Positions 38,651 to 47,661 of a DNA stretch of 64,000 nt are shown one piece after another. The stretch lies in assembly GCA_009859145.1 (NCBI GenBank), contig VRVR01000017.1, forward strand, positions 188,607 to 252,606, written 5' to 3'. The stretch comes from Andalucia godoyi (Eukaryota; Discoba; Jakobea; Jakobida; Andaluciidae). How positions within the stretch are numbered: the first letter of the stretch is position 1; each line of letters starts with the position of its first letter. Made by a program: the position numbers and the translations under genes. Below the pieces are notes generated by a model. The model had not been told where the DNA came from. It saw only the letters and a program-made list of their open reading frames with translations, and ran no database searches.

Positions 38651-41062
38651 ATGTCGTTGGGGATTCAAGGCCATGGGGATACTTCGTTGATGGCACCGCT
38701 TTCTGACAATGACTTGTTCACTCCTGTTCCAGCAAAGCGTCACGGTTCGAGAGTAACAGAAGAGAAGAAGATTCGATTTACTCCGTTTCTGCCTTCTCCA
38801 GTCTACGCCTCCTCCTCTTCTTCCTCCTCCTCCTCCTCCTCTTATTCTTCACGATCGCCGGCCACTCGCCTTGGATCGTCTCCATCTCCAAGAATTCTGA
38901 ACGTTGGACAGCCTTCGCCCACTGCTGCAAAGCAAGCGAAAACGCAAGCACATGTTGTGTCGTTCTCTACGTCGACCAACCAAGGTATCGTCTTGCAATC
39001 TCCACCTCCTCCACCACCACCACCTCCTCTGCCTCTTCCTTCTCGTGCGACGTTTGCAGCAGCAAAAGAACAAGCAGTTTATGCAAATGAAAACAAAAAT
39101 CCTGAGAATGTGCTGGAGTTGCTAGATCCATTGATTGCAGTACTCCGTGAAGAGTCGATTCAGCACGAAAAATTGACTGCTTCATCGCCCCTTCGACCAC
39201 AGTCAGCCTCAAAGTGCGTCTCAAAGAACGGAAAACTGTTCAAGCAAGATGACTTTTCTTTCATGGACGGCGGAGAGATGCACTTGTCTACAATTCAAAA
39301 GGCCTTCATTCACTCTCCGGAACGGGTTCGGGGGACTCTGCATGCACTGGTTTCAAAAGATCTGCTCAACCGATCGCAAATGGAACATGTTGCCGCGCAA
39401 GCACTAAGACTAGCGCATGATGCACTCTGGAAGGAGGAGTTTGACATTGCAATTGAAAAGGGTCTTGAGTGTCTTCGACGCCAAAGTCGCTTGTTGGGCC
39501 ATGATCATCCATCTCTGGCAATCGTCCTTTCGGTTCTTGGCGAAGCGTACTCTCATTCTGGAAAGTTCACACTGGCGGAAACTCACTTTGACGACGCCTT
39601 GCGCGTGCTGGGACCATCTGCAGACTTCAATTTGAATGCCAACGCAGAACTAAGGTCGCACATTCATGTTCAGCTGTGTCATTTGCAGCGAGTCAGAAGC
39701 AACTTCAAGCAAGCGGTGCATCATGCCAGACTGGCTTGCGAAGCAAAGAAAAGCCCGTCCAACATGATGATGCTGGGGATCACCTTGTCTGCAGCCGAAG
39801 ATTACCCTGCTGCGCTGCGGCAATTGGAAGAAGCTCGAGCAGCGCTAGAGTCTGTTTCTATAGAGTCGGATGCATTGCAAGTCGCGGCAACCACATCAAC
39901 TGCAGGACTGTCGGATAACTCATCGCCAGTGGACACACCCGGAGCGGTTCAGCCAACCATTACGCTCTCTTCAAAACAGAGCATTTCCCTGAAAGAATGG
40001 CACGAGTCCCTCGGAGCCGTGCTGTGCAATATTGGAAATGTGCATGTTGCGCAGAACCAGTTGAAAGAGGCGTTGGAATGCTATTCTCTTGGGCGTTTTC
40101 ATCTCGCAGAAGCCGGCTGTCTGGATTCGCTGGCCACTTGCTTGCTGCACACCGGTTCTGTGTCGGTGACGTTGCGCGATTTCGATCTTGCTGTTCGGTG
40201 CTTTGAGGAGGCACGAACACTGCGTGTCGCACTCTATGGTGTGACGCATGTCCTCACGTCCCACTGCGAGCTCCTGCTGGGGCGTGTTGCAATGGAACGT
40301 GGGGATTTCGGACGCGCCGTCGCTCTGTTTGCGAAAGCTCGTGCTCATCGTACCCATGCATTGGGAGAGGGCCATCCGGAAACCGCAGCTGCATATGTGC
40401 TCGAAGGCCACGCACTTTCCGCCATGGGACGCCAGTCCGATGCATTGAAGTGCTACGAGTTTGCTCGAAAATCCTATCCGACGCGGTCAATGGCGCTGGA
40501 CATGCACATGGCATCGCTGCTGTTGTCGATGGGCAAGACACAGTCAGCGTTGTCTATTTACTTTGAATGGCTGCAAAAGTCCGAAAAGGATCTTCACAAA
40601 CCGGAAAACAAAATCGAAGTCGGTGTTCTGTTCAACGAAATGGGAAACGTTCTCCGGCACCAAGGAAGGATAACGGAGTCAAGAGCTGCGTACAAGCGAT
40701 CGCTCTCGCTTCTGGAATCCATGGTCGGTCATAATCACCCACATTGCGCAACTGCACTGTCGAATCTCGGTCATCTTGAGCTGCACCGCCACGATCTCAA
40801 GAAAGCTCAGCGGTTTTATTATCGTGCGCTCGCAATTCGAATGCACCATTGGGGAGACGGGCATCTTGACACTGCGCAGTCCTTTTATGATTTGGCCATT
40901 GCCGCCGAGCACGACAAGAATCTGCCACTGGCGAGAGACTTTTGGGACAAATACCTGGCAGCCACGATTAAGTCGGTTGGCGAGTACCACCCTGCGGTGC
41001 AGAAGGCGCGCAGCGAGCTCGTGCAGTTCAAGAAGCGATCGCGAGGGGTGTTGCGATCATAA
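38651..41062 (+). CDS. Tetratricopeptide-repeat protein, kinesin-light-chain/nephrocystin-like
   Basis: The 803-residue product has a disordered Ser/Pro-rich N-terminus (poly-Ser near 56-68, poly-Pro near 117-126) and then TPRs from about residue 250 to 790. Repeats of the KLC type are visible: LGHDHPSLAIVLSVLGEAYS, ALGEGHPETAAAYVLEGHAL, MVGHNHPHCATALSNLGHLE and WGDGHLDTAQSFYDLAIAAE, each with the H-P/x-T-A pattern of 42-residue TPR_12 units. Such proteins act as scaffolds, often in transport or ciliary contexts. No heptad region of true kinesin light chain is obvious, so cargo-adaptor function is not claimed. The stop is 244 bp from the convergent coiled-coil gene. Confidence 0.82.
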   Translation: MSLGIQGHGDTSLMAPLSDNDLFTPVPAKRHGSRVTEEKKIRFTPFLPSPVYASSSSSSSSSSSYSSRSPATRLGSSPSPRILNVGQPSPTAAKQAKTQAHVVSFSTSTNQGIVLQSPPPPPPPPPLPLPSRATFAAAKEQAVYANENKNPENVLELLDPLIAVLREESIQHEKLTASSPLRPQSASKCVSKNGKLFKQDDFSFMDGGEMHLSTIQKAFIHSPERVRGTLHALVSKDLLNRSQMEHVAAQALRLAHDALWKEEFDIAIEKGLECLRRQSRLLGHDHPSLAIVLSVLGEAYSHSGKFTLAETHFDDALRVLGPSADFNLNANAELRSHIHVQLCHLQRVRSNFKQAVHHARLACEAKKSPSNMMMLGITLSAAEDYPAALRQLEEARAALESVSIESDALQVAATTSTAGLSDNSSPVDTPGAVQPTITLSSKQSISLKEWHESLGAVLCNIGNVHVAQNQLKEALECYSLGRFHLAEAGCLDSLATCLLHTGSVSVTLRDFDLAVRCFEEARTLRVALYGVTHVLTSHCELLLGRVAMERGDFGRAVALFAKARAHRTHALGEGHPETAAAYVLEGHALSAMGRQSDALKCYEFARKSYPTRSMALDMHMASLLLSMGKTQSALSIYFEWLQKSEKDLHKPENKIEVGVLFNEMGNVLRHQGRITESRAAYKRSLSLLESMVGHNHPHCATALSNLGHLELHRHDLKKAQRFYYRALAIRMHHWGDGHLDTAQSFYDLAIAAEHDKNLPLARDFWDKYLAATIKSVGEYHPAVQKARSELVQFKKRSRGVLRS

Positions 41063-41306
41063 CGGGAAGGTGGGAGGGAACTGGGAGCGGGTTGCCCATC
41101 CTATCCTTTCTTGTGTTCGTTTATATATATGCATACATACTGTTTTCAATAATTTAAAAGAAAAATTAAAAAATAACTAAAAGTGAAAATGAAAAAAATG
41201 AAAATAATGATGGTACCCTGTTCTTTTTTTTTCCCCCATCGTCGCTTGTGATATCGCAAGGAAGTTCTCGACATACGGGAGACAGGAAGGCGGAGAAAGG
41301 GTTCTC

Positions 41307-43190
41307 TCATCTCTTCAAATTCTCCGAAGACGACGGACGCGGTCCCACGCCCGAGATTGTTTTCGGACCGGACCAAGAAGACATGTCGGTTCTTGTTGAC
41401 GCTGTGGAGGTAGTAGGAGAAGCAAGCGCAATCTTTGCATTCGACGACGAGCGACTGAGTCCCTGTCCGACTACCATTTGCGATGGATCTTCATTGAGGT
41501 CCTTGGAAGGGTGCACGGGAGGAAAAGACGTGGAGGATCGCGGGGACAGCAATTGAGTGAGCGAAAGAGAGGCAGCAAGCGGTGGTCGATGTGGGGCTCC
41601 GGATTTCGGAGGTCTGGGGGACAGCTCGGGGGGTGGCTGGGGAACTTGGCTTTGTGGTGCCTGCCCTTCGCGTGCCATCCTCTCCTTGTTCACCGTTGCC
41701 TGAGCCATGGCCGGTGTCATGCCGGCTGCAACAAGGTCCTCAACCTTCGACACCTCAGTGTCCAAGCGAACGGTTTCGTGAATTCTGGTATTTTCTTCCT
41801 CCTTGATTCGCGCTTCAAGAGCGAAGAAACGGGCTTCCGAGATGCGCGCAAAGGACGAGGAAGAGTTTTCGTTCAGCATTCTGGAGAGATGTCTCTGCAT
41901 GTACTGCATGTCGTGGCTCAACTGCGACGATTTTTCTTCCAATCCTTGCTCGAGCTCTCCCTTCGTTTCCTCGACGTTTGCTTGCACCACAGAGATCATG
42001 TTCTCTAGTTCCACGCGACTCCTGAGCGATGTTTCGGTCATGATCTGAAGTTTCGAATCCATCTCCATGATGGCCTCTTCTCTAGACTCGCTTTCCGAAA
42101 TGAGGTCTGATCGAAGGGATGCGAAACGAACATTCACCGCCTTTTCATGCTCTTCCTGCACAACATCGAAATGCTCCGAAATCTGATCCACAATGTTCTG
42201 CACGTCTGCGTGCACCTTCTCAATGGACGATGACACATTCGTTGACAGTGCATCCATTTTCACGTCGAACGCCTTGGTTAGGCTATGATGCAGAGTCATA
42301 TCTGCCTCTCGCAAGTCCTTCTGCAATTTAACCAAGTCCTCCTTCTGCACATCAGACAGCTTGTTGAGATTCATTGTGAAGAGTTCCTTCATTTGTTGCA
42401 GATCCTGCAGCTCCCGTCTGCGTTCCTTTTCAAACCGCTCACCAACTCCAGTTTCAACAGCTTCCAGTTCCTTCTTCAGCTTCGCCTGCATTTCAGCATT
42501 GATCTCCTTCTTGAGCTGCTGCCGCAGCGATTCTGCTTTGTCAATCTCTGCGCGCAAGGCAGCCTCTCTCGAGCACGCTTCTCCAACCAGCACGGATCGA
42601 AGGTTCTCCACAACACGAAGGCACTTTGCATCCTCGCTCTTCAGCTCCAAAACCGTTCTTGCCCACGCTTCCTGGTTGTCCTCCGCCTTCTTCGTGATTC
42701 CGTCACAGCGCACATTCACCCCCTCGATCCTGTTTGATACATTCTGGATCGAAGTTGCATGCTTTGCATCCACAGCCTTCACGGACTGATCTACCTTTTC
42801 AACAGACGAGGCACACTGATCGATACGCAAATGAAGCTCTTTCCGACTCGCCTCCATGTCCTCCTTTGCAGCTGTTTGAATTACGGAAAACTCACTTCGG
42901 AGCACCGACAAGTCTGCAACAAACGACTGTTTCAGCTCGTTCAGAAGCCCCAATTGCGCATTTTTGAGCGCATCAGACGAAGACCCCAGCAGCCCTTCAA
43001 GAACAGAGATCTTGCTCGAGAAGTCTTGTTCAATGCGACACGTCGTACGAAATGCGTCGCTCGCAAGCGCAGACGCCGCATTCAACTTCAGCACGATCTG
43101 CTCGATTGTTGTCACGATGATTGGTGGAATGTTCACCCATTGCTCAGGAAAAAACGATATATGTTCATTCGCGACATCAACGCCCGTCAT
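41307..43190 (-). CDS. Long coiled-coil protein, unknown function
   Basis: The 627-residue protein has a short ordered start (MTGVDVANEHISFFPEQWVN), then nearly continuous heptad-rich helix from about residue 50 to 480, and a Pro/Ser-rich tail after about 500. The pattern resembles structural or cytoskeletal coiled-coil proteins, but I cannot assign a family. A longer form is possible: an exon at 43418-43327 with a GTAAGC donor, a 129-nt intron and a GTAG acceptor joins in phase to residue 1 and adds 33 residues including a Ser/Asn run made by a CAG/AGC repeat, for 660 residues. The simple start is given here. Confidence 0.7.
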   Translation of the reverse strand: MTGVDVANEHISFFPEQWVNIPPIIVTTIEQIVLKLNAASALASDAFRTTCRIEQDFSSKISVLEGLLGSSSDALKNAQLGLLNELKQSFVADLSVLRSEFSVIQTAAKEDMEASRKELHLRIDQCASSVEKVDQSVKAVDAKHATSIQNVSNRIEGVNVRCDGITKKAEDNQEAWARTVLELKSEDAKCLRVVENLRSVLVGEACSREAALRAEIDKAESLRQQLKKEINAEMQAKLKKELEAVETGVGERFEKERRRELQDLQQMKELFTMNLNKLSDVQKEDLVKLQKDLREADMTLHHSLTKAFDVKMDALSTNVSSSIEKVHADVQNIVDQISEHFDVVQEEHEKAVNVRFASLRSDLISESESREEAIMEMDSKLQIMTETSLRSRVELENMISVVQANVEETKGELEQGLEEKSSQLSHDMQYMQRHLSRMLNENSSSSFARISEARFFALEARIKEEENTRIHETVRLDTEVSKVEDLVAAGMTPAMAQATVNKERMAREGQAPQSQVPQPPPELSPRPPKSGAPHRPPLAASLSLTQLLSPRSSTSFPPVHPSKDLNEDPSQMVVGQGLSRSSSNAKIALASPTTSTASTRTDMSSWSGPKTISGVGPRPSSSENLKR

Positions 43191-43329
43191 ACTGCTTCTA
43201 CGTTAAACAGCAATGATAACGATACCTAAGAGTAATGAAATGAATGATTGAAAAAAAAAGATAATAGTGATCGTTGGCAGCACCTGTTCGTTCCGTCGTA
43301 ATAAGCTGGCTTTTGATGATGCTTACTTC

Positions 43330-43362
<33 letters not shown>

Positions 43363-43426
43363 CGTATTGCGAGTGCTGTTTCTGACTTTCTGTGAAATCT
43401 CAGCAGGGTAACGATCATACGTGACA

Positions 43427-43803
43427 AACGGTTGAACCAACGACAATGGTCGACCGCAACGTAAAAGGGGAGAAAAGCAAGCCTTCCGATTGGCGTTTGC
43501 TATTTTTATTTTACGACGGCTGGCAGATTAGGTTTCCCCCGTCATTGTGAATTCGTGGATTGGACTGCTTTGGGCGACGCTGGTTATTATGATGTGCTGC
43601 GCTATTCTTCTTTTTAATTTTATTATTAATTTTACTCTTAATTCTCATTTTTTGGCCGAGATGAATGTTAACGAAATCTACCAAACCAAACCAAACCAAA
43701 CCAAACCAAACATTCTTTTTTGAGAGTCGGAAAAAGACAACACACATCCACGCAATATTAAAGGTACATCGCCCATCCATCCCCACATGTGCCATGAGCA
43801 GCA
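43427..43803. other. Intergenic region with a (CCAAA)6 repeat
   Basis: Six perfect CCAAA units lie at 43681-43710, preceded by AT-rich DNA. No gene is seen. The repeat is too short and too isolated to be telomeric. Confidence 0.6.
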
Positions 43804-44901
43804 TTATTGACTCCCATTGTGATTGTGATGCATGCAATTTTGCAGCAGCAGATACGAGCAGACTTCTGCATCGCGAGCCCAGAACCGCGAGAGAAAATCA
43901 GGCGTCAGTTTGAAATCGGGAAAGGCACTGGGCAGTGTCTGAATTGGTGTGCACGTCATATTGATACACATAGCAGCAGAAGAATGTGGAGGTGGAGGTG
44001 GAGGTGGAGGAGGAGGAGGATGAAGAGGAAGAGGAGAATCAGAATGCTGAGCGGGATGGCGTTCTTGAAACATGAATGGAGTTTCTGGAGGCTCTTGCAT
44101 GGACAGAGTGCTAATACTGGAAAAGCTGGGTTCCGCACTTGCGCTTCTCCCATTGTGGTCAGGAGGGGTCAGCTGCATGCTGCACACCTCCGGAAGGTTC
44201 TCCCATGACGATGTTCGGGCTACTTCACCGGGCTCTTCCTTCTTGGATTTTTTTGCGCGCAACACTTCTGAGCAGTCGCCGCTCTCAAAGCTCGAGTTTC
44301 TTATCAGCATCTTCCACGGAGTCTCTCGATTGATCAAGGCGATTACGGGAGACTCGGTGCGGATTCTCTTCGACTTGATTACAAAGCACGGCGAGGTAAT
44401 ATTGAACAGGTTCCTACGATACACCATCGGCCCAACATCTGAGCCTGTGTTGGACGTGCCGAAGCCCGAGGCATGTATTTGAAACAGACGCTGGGGTCCG
44501 GTATGCACGTACGACGACATGCGACCCAGGGAAAAAGGGACGGTCTGACCATGCCATACTCCCGGTCCGTGACAACTTAGTAAGGAGCTCTGCCTGGTCC
44601 GTGATTGGTTGTATACCAGACCATCTGCCACGTGTGTTTTTGACTCGGCTTCAAGAACGGACAACTGCACTGTGACGTCCTCGTTGACCATCATCTGTTG
44701 GTGGCACTCGCTCGAGGGGTCCATGAAGAGCGTGATACTGAACGAGTACACGGCTGTTCGATACCAAACCCGGTCGTCACGACCCCACTCGTGGAACGAA
44801 GTCCTTCCGGAACGCACCCGGACTTCGAGTGCAATGTCTTTGGGAGACTCTCCATGGCCGGGAAAGTCACAAGTCCACGCGTAAGCTGCTTCCGAGGACA
44901 T
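43804..44901 (-). CDS. Unknown protein with an ordered N-terminal domain and proline-rich linker
   Basis: The 365-residue product starts MSSEAAYAWTCDFPGHGESP. Residues about 1-190 look like a beta-rich globular domain (IALEVRVRSGRTSFHEW, VWYRTAVYSFSITLFMD, RLFQIHASGFGTSN, SPCFVIKSKRIRTESPV); after it come a Lys-rich patch, a Ser-rich stretch and a run of about 11 Pro near 303-313. The domain pattern is reminiscent of DNA-binding immunoglobulin-like folds in a very general way, but I do not recognise a family. The frame opens two codons earlier (44907, MI); either ATG is possible. Confidence 0.6.
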   Translation of the reverse strand: MSSEAAYAWTCDFPGHGESPKDIALEVRVRSGRTSFHEWGRDDRVWYRTAVYSFSITLFMDPSSECHQQMMVNEDVTVQLSVLEAESKTHVADGLVYNQSRTRQSSLLSCHGPGVWHGQTVPFSLGRMSSYVHTGPQRLFQIHASGFGTSNTGSDVGPMVYRRNLFNITSPCFVIKSKRIRTESPVIALINRETPWKMLIRNSSFESGDCSEVLRAKKSKKEEPGEVARTSSWENLPEVCSMQLTPPDHNGRSASAEPSFSSISTLSMQEPPETPFMFQERHPAQHSDSPLPLHPPPPPPPPPPPHSSAAMCINMTCTPIQTLPSAFPDFKLTPDFLSRFWARDAEVCSYLLLQNCMHHNHNGSQ

Positions 44902-46149
44902 GATCACAGAACTTCACTGTTGCTCGGCGATTATGGTTTGTCGCTGCTGCTGCTGCTGCTGCTGGTCCGCGAAAGAGTCAAAGTAGTCGGATCACAAAGC
45001 GTCGGAGAAGCAAGCAGCCGGTTCTTTTCTTGTTCTTGGGCTTGTGTTTTTCAAAAATGCAATCAAGACACAAAACAACTAATTATGTTATCTAAAAAAA
45101 CACCACAAAAACAAGAGGATCGAATTTTCCTCTCTTTTTTCTCCCCCTGAACCACGTTTATCTTGTTTTGGCGTTGCAATTCGACGTCGCTGTTATCGCT
45201 GTACGCTTATCTTTTATTTTTGCTGGTTGCCGCATGCAACATCGGGAGGAGCCGGAGATTGCCACAGTCATCGCACTGATTCTGTTGACGTACAATGTGA
45301 CTTCGTGAAGGCTCCGTGCGTCTGCAACGGCGAATTATTTTTTTGCTACGGCCCACCTTTTCCTTTCTGGCAGCTGAGACGCAGGGCGAGCTGTCATTCC
45401 TTTTACGTTGTGAGCAAGCAAAGTCTGCAAGTAGAAAGTTCCGCATAATCAGAATGTGGGTCTTTGGTCCTCCGTGCCTGCGAATGACAGACGCTGCGTC
45501 ATGAAGAGCGGACATCACTCGACGATAGCTGGTTACAAAGTGACGTTCCTTTTGGATGTTGAACTGTGGTCTCTTCCCCTTCCTTGTCGCACAGGCGCTT
45601 TCTCTGCCACCTTCCGCATTACCGGCATATTCGGAATTCTCGCGACCTCATAATCTCCGAGTCTGTCCGTTTGCACGAAGCCGGGTTCGTATGCTCATCT
45701 CGTCAGCAAAACCAGTTTCCGAGCAAAGCGCTACCGACACGAGAGCAGCTGGGACTGGTTGGCATTCGGCATTCGAGATTCGTGTCCCCAGGAGCGGGCT
45801 ACGTTAAGCTGATCTTTCCTTGCCGTCCTTTTGTGCCTCCACATATCCGCCTCTTCTTATGCATCTTCTGCTCTTGCAGCTGGGCAGATGCAGCAGCCGT
45901 GTTCGACACGGCTGGGAAATGGGCCGCTGCTGCCGCTACTGATTTGCACTTTCTCGGCTGCTGTGGCTTGCAAAGGAGGGAGAAAAATTGTTCCAGCAAA
46001 ACCAGGAAACCTTTCACGGGCCACGGCTGTGTCAAAAAGCATGCACCCGCAAGACCAAGGTGGCTGAAAGGAAATGGACCTCCGTGAATTCCAGTGCGTG
46101 GGATACCAGCACGGGTGGCACGCATCCGTTCCGTCGATTTCCATTTTTA
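44902..46149. other. 1.25-kb region without a confident gene
   Basis: Several mid-length frames overlap on both strands: a plus frame at 45566-46087, and minus frames at 45207-45518 (ends with CDDCGNLRLLPML) and 45799-46125. None has a recognisable domain and their mutual overlap suggests chance or fragments of a spliced gene that I could not assemble. A (CTG)n tract lies at about 44945-44962. Confidence 0.4.
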
Positions 46150-46716
46150 CTATTTCCGCGTGTCGAACCTGTGTGTCCCGATCATTCGATTGAGGGCAGT
46201 GGCCTTAATAAAGTTGTCCAGTCTCTTTTGGAACTCCTCCGGCCGGGTCCTCGCACTTTCCACAAAACCTACACGTATTCTGCGGTAATACAACGGAAAT
46301 TTGCAGAACGAGGCCCACACGCAAGGGTCGCATTGCAGAGCCTCTTTGACGTCGTCCCTGAGCTCGACTTCCTCGAGAGACAAGTCCGGTAGAACCCGAG
46401 AGCCAGCCTCCGTCATCAGTCCGTCCTGCACCAGCCGGCGTGCCCGTTCCTTGTTCAACTCGGACCAGCTACTCTTTGCCCGCCGAGGACAGTATCGCTG
46501 CACCCAGGTGTCGCAGTCCACCGATTTGGCTGTCGTGTCAATCCATCCAAAGCAGATCGCCTCTTCCACTGCCTCGTCGTAACTGACACATTGCTTCTTC
46601 GAGTGCTTTTTGCACATCACAAGCCAGATATCCGCTGCAGAAGCGTGATGCGTCTGAAGCCACCCTCTCCAATCAGACCGACTGGCAGCATAGAACGTCT
46701 GCGAAATGTTCACCAT
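46150..46716 (-). CDS. YdeI/OmdA-family protein (bacterial-type)
   Basis: The 188-residue product matches the YdeI/OmpD-associated family over its whole length: WRGWLQTHHASAADIWLVMC, KKHSKKQCVSYDEAVEEAIC, FGWIDTTAKSVDCDTWVQRY, PRRAKSSWSELNKERARRL, and a C-terminal part ending in a segment rich in aromatic and basic residues. In bacteria these proteins are small soluble proteins often annotated as bacteriocin-protection or antibiotic-stress proteins; the biochemical role is unclear. The family is common in bacteria and patchy in fungi and protists, so gene transfer is plausible. No intron, presequence or membrane span is seen. Confidence 0.85.
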   Translation of the reverse strand: MVNISQTFYAASRSDWRGWLQTHHASAADIWLVMCKKHSKKQCVSYDEAVEEAICFGWIDTTAKSVDCDTWVQRYCPRRAKSSWSELNKERARRLVQDGLMTEAGSRVLPDLSLEEVELRDDVKEALQCDPCVWASFCKFPLYYRRIRVGFVESARTRPEEFQKRLDNFIKATALNRMIGTHRFDTRK

Positions 46717-46799
46717 GACAACTCAACCATCCATGTAAGTACTCGTTAATTTTTTATGTTTTTTAAATGCATTTCAAAAACTTCTTTTTTTTCTTTTTT

Positions 46800-46842
46800 T
46801 CTTCTTCTTCTTCTTCTTCTTCTTCTTCTTCTTCTTCTTCTT
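46800..46842 (+). repeat. (CTT)n trinucleotide tract
   Basis: About fourteen CTT units lie downstream of the small basic-protein gene and upstream of the YdeI-family gene on the minus strand, so in its promoter region. A TTTTTC tract at about 47121-47160 is inside the small gene. Confidence 0.9.
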
Positions 46843-47069
46843 TGGAGGTTCCTGTGTCTCTCTTCCTACGCTGCACCCACGAAGAAAGGATGCTGACCAT
46901 ACGATTCTGGTCATGCGGACTCACGCTGCCTGGAGAATTCCTCGCTCACCTGAGCTTTTCCCGTCTCTTCGTCTGTATTCTGACTGTAGCTCTTGTGTGC
47001 CTCAATTTACATCATGCAGACTCAAATGATCAGGAAAGTTCAAACCGCTGTAGATGCTGTGCGGTGCAT

Positions 47070-47477
47070 CTATTTCTCAGTCTTCTCTCGCGCTTTCCGA
47101 ATTTCGCGTTCCCTTTCTTCTTTTTCTTTTTCTTTTTCTTTTTCTTTTTCCTTTTCCTTTTTCCCTTTTCTTTTTCTCCTTCTTCTTTCCTTCGACGGAT
47201 GTGTTCTTTTTGAGAGCCGTGTGGTGATCTCCTGGAATTGCTGACATGCCTTTTTGCTGTTGTTGCTGAAATCGTGTCATCAGTACTATGAGCTCACTAT
47301 GTGACTCTCCGGGAGGACCACTTCCGTTCTGTTTCACCCTCCTTTAAAACAGCATCACTCCCTTGACCATGGGATTTTGCCTACCTGACGGGAGGAACAT
47401 CTATCGCTTTTTATCTCCTGCAGCGTCTCTTTGTGGCGTTCAAGGTCATCAAATTGCAAACATTTTCTTTTCCACAT
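47070..47477 (-). CDS. Small highly charged protein (two exons, tentative)
   Basis: Exons 47477-47385 (31 codons, MWKRKCLQFDDLERHKETLQ) and 47240-47070 join in phase 0 across a 144-nt intron (GTAGGC...ATGTCAG) to give 87 residues. The second exon continues with QFQEITTRLSKRTHPSKE, then a long Lys/Glu run from a GAAAAA repeat, and ends EREIRKAREKTEK. The splice gives a coherent amphipathic, charged helix, while each unspliced frame soon stops or lacks an ATG. A nucleic-acid-binding or chaperone-like small protein would fit, but this is a tentative model. Confidence 0.4.
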
Positions 47478-47532
47478 TTTTTGAAAAATAGTAAGACAAT
47501 CAGCGGAAGAAAAAGGCGAGCAAAGCCCTTCA

Positions 47533-47533
47533 T

Positions 47534-47571
<38 letters not shown>
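47533..47571 (+). repeat. (CA)n/(TA)n compound microsatellite
   Basis: A CA tract changes directly into a TA tract between CENP-I and the small charged-protein gene. Confidence 0.9.
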
Positions 47572-47661
47572 GGCATGTCCGACATACCCGAACACGCCTT
47601 GAAGAGAAAAAGAGACGGCCATGGAGTGTTTTTTAATTTATTATCAGGTATAAAGAATAAG

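Noticed and set aside
43681..43710. CCAAA array as telomeric repeat
   Set aside because: Only six copies, internal, and flanked by unique sequence and genes.
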